A stretch of 64,000 bases of DNA from Mucinivorans hirudinis. GTDB lineage: Bacteria > Bacteroidota > Bacteroidia > Bacteroidales > Rikenellaceae. A program made the translations under genes and the position numbers. Position 1 is the first letter of the stretch. The number at the start of each line of letters is the position of its first letter. Positions 54,113-60,890 of the stretch are shown here, piece after piece. Location of the stretch: contig HG934468.1 of NCBI GenBank assembly GCA_000723505.1, positions 1,830,798 to 1,894,797 of the forward strand, read 5' to 3'. Below the pieces are notes generated by a model that was given only the letters and a program-made list of their open reading frames with translations, was not told the DNA's origin and ran no database searches.

Positions 54113-55923
54113 TTCTGCCCTCCTCTCTTTTGGTATTCGATTAGCCACACAAGGCTGAATCGCACTTTGGTTATCGACAATCCTCTCCAGTTGCCGGTCT
54201 GCTGCCACATAAGGTGATATTTACCCTCTTTGTCATATTCGGGTTGGTGATAGTGGCGGTATTCTGTGGTTGACAGCCAACCTGCACCGATGCCAGCCTC
54301 AAAAGAGAGTTGCTTGCCGATAGGGAAAGCATATCCTGCCGTCAGACCCACCGACCATGTGCCGTCGCCCTGAACGCCATCTATCCACTGGGCATCGTAT
54401 CGCTGCCAATATCTGCCGTAAACGCCTACGTTCCACCCTTTGAGGGGCTTTGCCCAATTCGCATTCGCACCCTCTCTTCTTTCGCTCACCCCAAACCAAT
54501 AACGACCTTCAATGCCATACTCCAATGTCTGAAGAGCGTAGAGATTTTTACTGCTACGCCAATAGGAGTAGGCAAAGTCGCCAATAACCGAGAAATGTTC
54601 GCCAATAGGAACTTCAATACCAAGGTTTGCCGCACCAAGAGCATCATAAAGTAGATTAGTGCGCAGTGCGATCGGATATTTGGTAATCAGTTCGGGTTCG
54701 GGTTCTGGCTCTGGTTCGGGCTCAACTATCACAATTAGTTCGGGCTCAGGCTCTATGATGGTCACTTCAATAGGTTCAAAGTCGATATCAACAGGTTTGC
54801 CGGGATTATATACCACAAACAACGAAGCTCCGGTTCGCAGGTAGCGGTAGTAGTTGGGCAGAATATAGTTCTTATATAGCCGCCCACCGTCCATTTTTGC
54901 AATCTGTGCTTGTCGTTGCAGGTCGGTGATGTTAGGATTATCTATTATTGATAAAACCTGCTCTTTCATAGGCAGTTTAGGGTCTGCCAGTGCCATACGA
55001 CGAAAACCGTCCCAGTTTTCACCCTTGGCAACAGTAATAATCTGATCTTCTCGCAGGCGAGGATAGGTGGAGAGCAGATAATTTTTAAGCGTATTGGCTC
55101 GTCGCTCCGAGAGTCGTTTATTATAATCGGGCGGCCCTTCGGGCGATGCATAAGCAACAATGCGCAATGAATCAATATAATCGGCACTCTTGAGGTGTAG
55201 CAGAGAATCTATCTGTGAGAGAGTTTGAGTATTCGTGAGATAGGTTTTGTCTAAATTATCTTTATCCCAACGATAATAGATAGTTACTACTATCTGCTCA
55301 TCAATAGCCCCTTCAATCTTTTTGGTTAGAGTTGGGTCGAGTGCAGGGTCAATAATACTGAAATCCATACCCGTCTGCTCAAACATCTGGCTGCCATCAA
55401 GAAATGGCACTCGCTTATAACGAGCCACGGCATAGTCCACCTTCTCTGGATAACCCTTAGCCAAAGAGAAGAAAATATCGCTCTGGTGTTTATCTTCAAT
55501 AGGCGAGTTAATCAAACTTACCTCAACAGCATTTCGGTCGCTAACGGCAGAGATGTAAAACGAAAAATCGGACTCCAAGAGCCACGAAAATTGGTCTCTC
55601 AACCATTGACGAACAACAGCCCCCCGAATAGATGCAAAGTTTATGGCAGCTATATTCCCCTTCTCCGACGCAGGAATAACCGATACAATTCTAATATGCT
55701 GTTTATGCTCCGAAATTAGAGTGCGGTTATTAATTATGTCCGATTTCAAGGCAGCTAACACCCTCTTATTATCCCCATAGGCAGCATACAAGGTCTCGCT
55801 ACCATATCTGAAATCAATCGAAAAGTTATTTGTAGACTCTTTTTGCTGTGCAAAGCAAATCCCTACTATACCCCAAAAGGCAAGTAGAAGTAACAATATG
55901 CGTCTTGATATTTGTAACATCAT
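54109..55923 (-). CDS. OmpA-like / DUF3575 outer-membrane protein
   Basis: 604 aa. Signal peptide (cleavage near CFAQQ), an extended periplasmic part, an OmpA-like peptidoglycan-binding segment (RIVAYASPEGPPDYNKRLSERRANTLKNYL, about residues 253-282), an acidic Pro-Glu linker (about 395-410) and a C-terminal DUF3575 beta-barrel (about 415-604). It likely links fimbria assembly to the outer membrane and cell wall. Confidence 0.87.
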   Translation of the reverse strand: MMLQISRRILLLLLAFWGIVGICFAQQKESTNNFSIDFRYGSETLYAAYGDNKRVLAALKSDIINNRTLISEHKQHIRIVSVIPASEKGNIAAINFASIRGAVVRQWLRDQFSWLLESDFSFYISAVSDRNAVEVSLINSPIEDKHQSDIFFSLAKGYPEKVDYAVARYKRVPFLDGSQMFEQTGMDFSIIDPALDPTLTKKIEGAIDEQIVVTIYYRWDKDNLDKTYLTNTQTLSQIDSLLHLKSADYIDSLRIVAYASPEGPPDYNKRLSERRANTLKNYLLSTYPRLREDQIITVAKGENWDGFRRMALADPKLPMKEQVLSIIDNPNITDLQRQAQIAKMDGGRLYKNYILPNYYRYLRTGASLFVVYNPGKPVDIDFEPIEVTIIEPEPELIVIVEPEPEPEPEPELITKYPIALRTNLLYDALGAANLGIEVPIGEHFSVIGDFAYSYWRSSKNLYALQTLEYGIEGRYWFGVSERREGANANWAKPLKGWNVGVYGRYWQRYDAQWIDGVQGDGTWSVGLTAGYAFPIGKQLSFEAGIGAGWLSTTEYRHYHQPEYDKEGKYHLMWQQTGNWRGLSITKVRFSLVWLIEYQKRGGQK

Positions 55924-56027
55924 AATTTGTTATCTCTATTTTTGCACTCGGCAACTTTATGTGCAAAACCGGTAAGGGTTACTCCCACAAAAAGTATCGT
56001 TATTATCGCTATCTTATTCATCTTCAT
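55920..56027 (-). CDS. Small signal-peptide-like protein (35 aa)
   Basis: A short frame from ATG 56027 to TGA 55920-55922, reading MKMNKIAIITILFVGVTLTG then FAHKVAECKNRDNKL. It is hydrophobic like a signal peptide or single helix, and its stop overlaps the next ATG. It fits the operon spacing between the Rrf2 gene and DUF3575. Possibly a secreted or membrane micro-protein. Confidence 0.5.
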   Translation of the reverse strand: MKMNKIAIITILFVGVTLTGFAHKVAECKNRDNKL

Positions 56028-56044
56028 ATATTTTGTTATTTCAA

Positions 56045-56476
56045 CTAAGCATTATCAAATAATCTCTTTGCATTGTCTGTGATATTGATAGTTGAGAATT
56101 TATTTTTCACATTGTCAATCACCCCGTGAAAAAGCGAAAAAACGCCACACTCTTCGCATCTTTTTGTGTCGCATTTCAGCTCTTTAATCAACTCTTTGCA
56201 ACATTCGAAGTGCGGCTCACCCTCCAAAACAACCAATATTGTATGCAACGAAATCTCCTTGGGGTCTTTGGCATAAATAAACCCCGGAGTAGTTCCTCCA
56301 ACACGACTACGGAGAATGCCTGCCCTGGTTAATTGATTCAATGCCGGCATCAGAGCACGTACATTCATATTGTAATGTTCGGCAATCTCAGGTGCTGAAA
56401 TATACCTATTCTCCTCATAGCCTTGTACCAAGTACCGACAGGCTATAATTCCTAATCGTGTTGCTATCCGTATCAT
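56045..56476 (-). CDS. Rrf2-family transcriptional regulator
   Basis: 143 aa. Winged HTH (YISAPEIAEHYNMNVRALMPALNQLTRAGIL, about residues 26-56), then the Rrf2 wing and a Cys cluster (CCKELIKELKCDTKRCEECG, about 92-111) that could hold an Fe-S cluster. Rrf2 regulators sense redox, iron or NO. It sits early in the fimbrial operon and overlaps the upstream gene (ATGA). Confidence 0.85.
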   Translation of the reverse strand: MIRIATRLGIIACRYLVQGYEENRYISAPEIAEHYNMNVRALMPALNQLTRAGILRSRVGGTTPGFIYAKDPKEISLHTILVVLEGEPHFECCKELIKELKCDTKRCEECGVFSLFHGVIDNVKNKFSTINITDNAKRLFDNA

Positions 56477-56745
56477 AACATTTTAATTTCTCCTCTCACA
56501 GTTGTTGTTTTTGCATTAGGTATTGAATCCCAAAGTCTTTTGAGCTCATCGTCGCACACTTGTTCAAAGACAGAGTTCTGCATAATACCTTCAACCACCT
56601 CTTTTTCAAATATTTTATCTTCAATCTTTTCGCAAACCAAGTAGCGAGCGAGTTTCTCCGCTGCAGTCTTAGAGGTACTACTAACCTCTTTCAAGAAGAT
56701 GTTTTCAGTAATATCGCAATTCACCACAGTTCCAAAAATTAGCAT
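56473..56745 (-). CDS. Hypothetical protein, first gene of the fimbrial operon
   Basis: 90 aa from MLIFGTVVNCDITENIFLKE. The frame is open to 56853 and beyond into the 21-bp repeat, but the family-like start is not known; 56745 is chosen because the upstream part is low-complexity and Cys-rich. It is acidic and helical with no recognised domain, and is coupled to Rrf2 by a stop/start overlap. Confidence 0.55.
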   Translation of the reverse strand: MLIFGTVVNCDITENIFLKEVSSTSKTAAEKLARYLVCEKIEDKIFEKEVVEGIMQNSVFEQVCDDELKRLWDSIPNAKTTTVRGEIKML

Positions 56746-57025
56746 CGACTTTACTTGTCTGCATAAGTAAATACACTGACAACATGCACCCGATGATTTC
56801 GATAATAAGACTACACAAAAGGATCTATGTGAAAATTGCTTTGTTCCACACAAAGCAATGATTAGATAAACATCTGATATATTAATAATTAGAAATAATA
56901 ATGTTTGCTGAATAATTATTAGATATAGATTTAACTGTGAATGTGAATTCTATTCAATTATAGAACAGATAATTATGCAATTTTATTCTGTTCCATAATG
57001 CTGCAACAAAATTAAAAACAATAAT

Positions 57026-57862
57026 ATGAAAGTATGTAATACAACAGCCTGTCAAACGTGTCATTCGAATGATAAACAGAGTTTTAAGTTATTAGTATTC
57101 CCTTGTGGAAGGATTGCTCCACCTAAGAAAGTAGCCGATCGTCTACTATTTGTTCTCTCTGGTAGATTGTCGGTGAAAGCTGATGGACAAGATGAGTTTT
57201 TTTGCGATAAAGATGAGATTATCCTCTTAGTAAGAGATAAGAAATATGAAGTTACTGTATTGGAAGACACAAAATTGCTTGTACTCACATTTGCCACAAC
57301 TTATCAAATCTGTGATAAGATGGGGCTTAGGGATGCAAAACACATTCTGGATGCCACTCGATATAAATTTCACTCGCTTCCCATTAGAGAACCTATGAAA
57401 TTAATATTAGAATCAGTATTATACTATCTACGTGATAATATTACTTGCGGTCATTGGCAAAAAGCTAAGTTCCTTGAATTTTTTGTTGTCTATTGGAATT
57501 ACTATACCTTGGAAGAGATCTGCCATTTCTTTTATCCGGTAATCAATAAGGATATCGGATTTCATGCTAAGGTAATGGCGAATTGTACCAAAGCTAAGAC
57601 GGTAAAAGAGCTAGCTCGGCTATGTGGATATAGTTTAACCCCTTTCAACAAACTATTTTTGGAGCATTTTCAACATTCGTCACCCTACAAATGGATGCTG
57701 CAACAAAACGCACCTCTTATCAAAGCCAGACTACTGGATAAAACAGTTCCGATAAAAGCAATTGCTGCTGAATTTGGCTTTACTGACCAAACTCATCTGA
57801 ATAGATATTGCAAGCGTTACTTTAATACCACTGCACTTCAGATAAGAAATCGAAACGACTAA
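57026..57862 (+). CDS. AraC-family regulator inside the inverton
   Basis: 278 aa. N-terminal cupin-like sensing part with Cys residues (CNTTACQTC), C-terminal AraC HTH (VKELARLCGYSLTPFNKLFLEHF and IKAIAAEFGFTDQTHLNRYCKRYF, about residues 190-272). It is divergent from the fimbrial operon in the present orientation and is a natural activator or repressor of it. Confidence 0.85.
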   Translation: MKVCNTTACQTCHSNDKQSFKLLVFPCGRIAPPKKVADRLLFVLSGRLSVKADGQDEFFCDKDEIILLVRDKKYEVTVLEDTKLLVLTFATTYQICDKMGLRDAKHILDATRYKFHSLPIREPMKLILESVLYYLRDNITCGHWQKAKFLEFFVVYWNYYTLEEICHFFYPVINKDIGFHAKVMANCTKAKTVKELARLCGYSLTPFNKLFLEHFQHSSPYKWMLQQNAPLIKARLLDKTVPIKAIAAEFGFTDQTHLNRYCKRYFNTTALQIRNRND

Positions 57863-57964
57863 AAATCAGTTATTTGTTGCTTGGAATTAATAATATCCTA
57901 ATAACAAGTACTAATATCCCAAATTAACACATTTACATATCGTAAATAAAACAATTAAGTAGAT

Positions 57965-57972
57965 TACCTTTG
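57965..57972 (+). promoter_or_regulatory. Outward promoter -7 box near the right repeat (TACCTTTG)
   Basis: TACCTTTG lies 35 nt inside the right 21-bp repeat and points out of the segment to the right. If the segment were flipped it would point to the left, through the left repeat and into the fimbrial operon. No comparable box is seen on the - strand between the left repeat and the operon. Confidence 0.6.
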
Positions 57973-58079
57973 CAGTGAAGTATGTGACTAGCTCAAAGGT
58001 ATTGCCTATTGCTTTGTGTGGAACAAAGAAAGAATATAAACATATACCTTGCTCATTACAAAGGTAATACAATTTTCGA

Positions 58080-58336
58080 TTATAATAGTGAAACTTGCGA
58101 ATTTGCTTCATCAAGCACAACTTGATCGAAAGATTTCAGGTACACATTCGTCACGCTTTCGGTACAATGCCCCAACCCTTCGCTGATAATGGCAACCGAA
58201 ATCCCCTTCTCTTTGGCTACCGTTGCCCACGAGTGACGTGCCACATAAGTGGTGAGGTTCTGACTCACACCAACCATCTCTGCTATCTTTTTTAACGTGT
58301 TGTTCTGCCAAACAAGTACATTCCGATATTTTTTAT
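58080..58336 (-). pseudogene. C-terminal fragment of an invertase-type tyrosine recombinase
   Basis: Open from the IS4 boundary: KYRNVLVWQNNTLKKIAEM, then LTTYVARHSWATVAKEKGI, GLGHCTESVTNVYL and a stop at 58080. The RHSWATxA, LGH and nucleophilic Tyr boxes match Bacteroidales DNA-invertase recombinases. The N-terminal two thirds are missing, cut off by IS4 copy 2 with no remainder on its other side. An ATG at 58277 is internal, not the true start. Confidence 0.85.
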
Positions 58337-59791
58337 CATTATTAACCGACTAAAATCGGATTTTTGTTAATTATTTCTGCAATCGTTTAGTAATCAGCAT
58401 GTATTTCCGCATAAATAGTCATTTCAAAATACCTACCCCCCCTCAAAATAGTGCCATTTGTATCGTTGGGGCTCGGCTCGATGAGCAAAAATTAGCCCCT
58501 TTTCGCTTGTGATAAGTGCGTTTGCAGTTCTGAATCATCCAAAAAATATCCAGATAACTCGTCAAATGTATCCTCACCAACACCGCAACAGTCGAAAATG
58601 CTTTGTCAGTCTGCGTTTTGACTTTCAACACCGTCAAAAGTAGATGAGCAATGAGCGTTATCCATATCTGCGTCTTAATTCCATTCTCGGTCTCAGAGTA
58701 GAAAAAGTGTAGTTGAAAATTCTGCTTCAACTTCTTAAACAACAGCTCTATTTGCCAGCGGCACTTGTAGATAAAAGCCACATCCTCTGCACTGATTTGA
58801 AAGTTATTGGTGATAAAAACCAATATCCGACCCTTTTCATCACGATAAACAACTTTCCTTAAACAAACCTTCTTCTGCTCCTTATTATCCTTATAATTCA
58901 GATGAATGTGCTCCTCTGATATTACTCCAAACTCTTTGTCGTTCAGCACTTTCTCTGAAATAACCTCCTGTACCTCGTAAACAGCATTGCGTTTCAACCG
59001 TCCGACAAACCAAACTCCCTCTTCTGTCCAGCGGGCATATTGCCCATAGTCGTTGTACGCCTTGTCGAAACAAATCATACTCCCTGCTGTGAGGTTGAGC
59101 TTGCTCAGAAATTTCTTATCGTGCATTTTTGCCTCGCTTATATTGACGTGCTTGGCACAATCGGCGTGAGCGTCTATCATCATATGCACCTTCAATCCAC
59201 CCTTCTTCTTACCATCTCCTTTGGGGTTACGACCTACCCCCTTCATTATGTCCGAAAATAGGCGAATAGTGGTAGAATCGAAGATGTAAAACTTCTCAAA
59301 ATCCACCCCCTTAATTCGGCTGACCGACAAAAGTGGCGAGTAGTGGCTCAATAACTCAAAGTAGTAATCCCTGAACAAAACCTCATCTCTATCTCGCAAA
59401 GCATCGCCTATGGTGCTTTTGGCGGGCGATTTATCTAGCCCCAAATAGCTCAACTTGCCTTGCAAGCCCTGCATTGCTGCTGCAATCTCGCCCACAGAAT
59501 CACACCTGCTAAAGACCCCAAAGAGCAAAGTTATCAACTGCTCCCACGAGCGAAATCGTTTGTAGTACCTATCCGATTTGTGGCGGTGAACTAACAGGTC
59601 AAACTTCGCTCTTGGCAGAAAATCTACAACCTGTTTGAAAATCGGCTGACCGACTAAATTTTTATAACTATCTTTGCCCATAGTTGAATCTTGTATTGTT
59701 TGCACTTACAAAATTACAACTATCGGGGTAATTCTCTTCAAAGGGGATTACCCCTCTCTTTTTTTCTCAACTTTTTTGTCGGTCAGTAATG
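58337..59791 (-). mobile_element. IS4-family element, copy 2
   Basis: 1455 bp, same ends as copy 1 and nearly identical (one extra C in a C-run near 58441 and two substitutions near 59582 and 59629). The flanking 9-mers ATTTTTTAT and ATAAAATTA do not match, so there is no target duplication. That points to a deletion or rearrangement beside the IS after insertion. Confidence 0.92.
58443..59705 (-). CDS. IS4-family transposase (copy 2)
   Basis: 420 aa, identical to copy 1 except Val for Ile at residue 26 (FKQVVDFLP). All DDE and YREK residues are present. Confidence 0.94.
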   Translation of the reverse strand: MQTIQDSTMGKDSYKNLVGQPIFKQVVDFLPRAKFDLLVHRHKSDRYYKRFRSWEQLITLLFGVFSRCDSVGEIAAAMQGLQGKLSYLGLDKSPAKSTIGDALRDRDEVLFRDYYFELLSHYSPLLSVSRIKGVDFEKFYIFDSTTIRLFSDIMKGVGRNPKGDGKKKGGLKVHMMIDAHADCAKHVNISEAKMHDKKFLSKLNLTAGSMICFDKAYNDYGQYARWTEEGVWFVGRLKRNAVYEVQEVISEKVLNDKEFGVISEEHIHLNYKDNKEQKKVCLRKVVYRDEKGRILVFITNNFQISAEDVAFIYKCRWQIELLFKKLKQNFQLHFFYSETENGIKTQIWITLIAHLLLTVLKVKTQTDKAFSTVAVLVRIHLTSYLDIFWMIQNCKRTYHKRKGANFCSSSRAPTIQMALF

Positions 59792-59920
59792 ATAAAATTA
59801 GAAAACGCTAATAAATAAGTAATTTATTGATATTTAGCGTCATCAGTACATATTCGGAAGCCTCTGCAACTCATTGATTATCAGCATTGTTACAGGTTAT
59901 GCATCGTAAATAGTCCTTGA

Positions 59921-59978
59921 TTATCAACGATTAACAACGAGTAACAACGATTAAGAACGCACTGATTTCAAGTGCGTT
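59921..59978 (+). repeat. Four 10-bp AACGA repeats followed by a hairpin
   Basis: TTATCAACGA, TTAACAACGA, GTAACAACGA, TTAAGAACGc start at 59921, 59931, 59941 and 59951. The last unit runs into AACGCACT (59956-59963), which pairs with AGTGCGTT (59971-59978) before a T-rich stretch, a terminator-like end. The 10-bp step is the same as in the TAGACG arrays. Confidence 0.6.
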
Positions 59979-60108
59979 GTTTATTTTTAGTCTGTTCGTT
60001 GCTTAGTGTTGTTTACGCTTATTATGAGCTATTTTTCTACATCATTTCTTCAGCGGACACGTATATCGTTTCTGCCGATTCTTTATTTTTCCGAGAATGT
60101 GGAAAATT

Positions 60109-60153
60109 TAGACGAGCGTGCACGAGCATAGACGGACTTAGACGAGATAGACA
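60109..60153 (+). repeat. Second TAGACG phased array (relic)
   Basis: Units start at 60109, 60119, 60129, 60139 and 60148 (TAGACG, TGCACG, TAGACG, TAGACG, TAGACA), 10-bp steps except the last (9). It precedes a decayed copy of the gene type that follows the array at 21.8 kb. Confidence 0.75.
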
Positions 60154-60187
60154 AGAACGAAAATTATAAATTGAAAGAATATAGATT

Positions 60188-60325
60188 ATGAGCAGCAACA
60201 TTTCCGTCCAAAAAATATGCGAACTGTGCGGCAAAAAATTCATTGCCCAAAAAACCATTACTTAATATTGTTCGCCACAATGCTCCCAACGTGCATACAA
60301 AAACAGACTCCGAATACTAATATAG
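60188..60325 (+). pseudogene. Decayed copy of the zinc-finger/HTH integration protein
   Basis: Starts MSSNISVQKICELCGKKFIA, homologous to the protein at 21997, then a TAA after QKTIT, then continues YCSPQCSQRAYKNRLRILI to a second stop at 60323. Only the Cys-finger region survives; the HTH repeats and the integrase are gone. Confidence 0.75.
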
Positions 60326-60386
60326 AGGCTGTTATAGAGGATTACGAACAAATATCGAAACCTTTTCCTGTTCGCTTCGAAAAATA

Positions 60387-60428
60387 GGGAGTGTAATATT
60401 TACCAGACAGAGTTTATATTACACTCCC
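60387..60428. repeat. IS256-end scrap, 42-bp near palindrome
   Basis: GGGAGTGTAATA (60387-60398) and its complement at 60417-60428 bracket a stretch that, read on the - strand, matches the first 34 nt or so of the IS256 element at 12869 (one C/T difference in the CTGTCyGG region). A solo end, with no transposase. Confidence 0.7.
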
Positions 60429-60521
60429 GTGCAAACCTCAAACTTTGCCCACACGAAAACCAGTAGAACCATATTGTTTAATGCCGAGTTAATATAGTTA
60501 TCGCTATTAGAAAAAAAGAGT

Positions 60522-60529
60522 TATCTTTG
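60522..60529 (+). promoter_or_regulatory. -7 box (TATCTTTG) of a short transcript
   Basis: TATCTTTG matches TAnnTTTG. No ORF follows; a hairpin with a T tract starts a few nt downstream. Confidence 0.55.
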
Positions 60530-60533
60530 CACC

Positions 60534-60590
60534 AAGTGAGAAAACTATATCGTAGATTTTGTTCAGGGATATATATATATTCACTTTTTT
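60534..60590 (+). ncRNA. Possible small RNA with terminator
   Basis: AAGTGA (60534-60539) pairs with TCACTT (60581-60586), followed by T residues; inside, TATATC can pair with GATATA. A promoter box lies just upstream, so the transcript would be about 55 nt. Family not recognised. Confidence 0.35.
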
Positions 60591-60610
60591 AATAATCATA
60601 GTTCGTTAAA

Positions 60611-60740
60611 AAAATATGTTCCTCCTTCCCCGCACTTGCAGGGGGTGGCTTATATGCGATGAAAATCGCGTGATTGCCTTGGGTTGAAACCCTGTGGCAA
60701 GCGCGGTTTGGCAATGGAAGATATTGTGGGGATTGCTACG
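60611..60740. other. Structured, G+C-richer stretch of unknown role
   Basis: Several short stems are close together: CCCC-GCACTTGC-AGGGG, GCGAT-GAAA-ATCGC (GNRA-type loop), and TTGCC...GGGT-TGAA-ACCC...GGCAA. Base composition differs from the A+T-rich flanks. Could be a leader RNA or riboswitch-like element upstream of ffh, or a repeat remnant. It does not show the SRP RNA core. Confidence 0.3.
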
Positions 60741-60778
60741 TGTTAAATACTTTTTTGACGAAATATTGTTATGACGAG

Positions 60779-60822
60779 GCTTCTGAAAATTCCAAAACAA
60801 CTAACGGCTAATTTTCAGAAGC
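60779..60822. repeat. 13-bp perfect inverted repeat upstream of ffh
   Basis: GCTTCTGAAAATT (60779-60791) and AATTTTCAGAAGC (60810-60822) with an 18-nt loop. No T tract follows, so not a standard terminator. Possible regulatory site or MITE end. Confidence 0.5.
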
Positions 60823-60890
60823 TCCCATAAGTGAATGCCGAGGATACTTAGAGTACTCCACCCACCAACGATTAACGACCAACCAAAAAT

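Larger units (their letters stand above)
56839..58028. repeat. Candidate inverton bounded by 21-bp perfect inverted repeats
   Basis: Copies at 56839-56859 and 58008-58028 are exact reverse complements over 21 bp, with core CTTTG-TTCCACA-CAAAG (two recombinase arms and a 7-bp spacer). They bracket 1148 bp holding the AraC gene and an outward -7 box. The left copy lies about 95 nt upstream of the fimbrial operon start. This geometry is that of a tyrosine-recombinase DNA inversion. Confidence 0.75.
59792..60890. other. 1.1-kb relic zone between IS4 and ffh
   Basis: No intact gene. It holds 10-bp AACGA repeats with a hairpin (59921-59978), a TAGACG array (60109-60153), a decayed DNA-binding gene (60188-60325), an IS256-end scrap (60387-60428), a promoter with short hairpin RNA (60522-60590), a structured stretch (60611-60740) and a 13-bp stem hairpin (60779-60822). 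Confidence 0.6.

Noticed and set aside
54659-54844. Gly-Ser repeat ORF on the + strand
   Set aside because: It is the antisense of the Glu-Pro linker of the DUF3575 protein, a low-complexity artefact.
48350-56745. Polysaccharide utilisation (SusCD) locus
   Set aside because: There is no TonB-dependent SusC or SusD-like gene; lipoboxes, fimbrillin and DUF3575/DUF5119 features identify a fimbrial operon.
58111-58311. Short - strand ORF overlapping the recombinase fragment
   Set aside because: It is a different frame of the same DNA; the KYRNVLVW...RHSWATVAK frame has clear family motifs.
37470-59791. Composite transposon formed by the two IS4 copies around 19 kb of DNA
   Set aside because: Copy 1 has its own complete 9-bp target duplication on both sides, so it inserted as a single IS. 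A composite unit would have a shared duplication at the outer ends only.
60611-60740. SRP 4.5S RNA next to ffh
   Set aside because: The conserved GGAA tetraloop domain with its flanking bulges (GTCCGGAAGGAAGCAGC-like) is not present on either strand.
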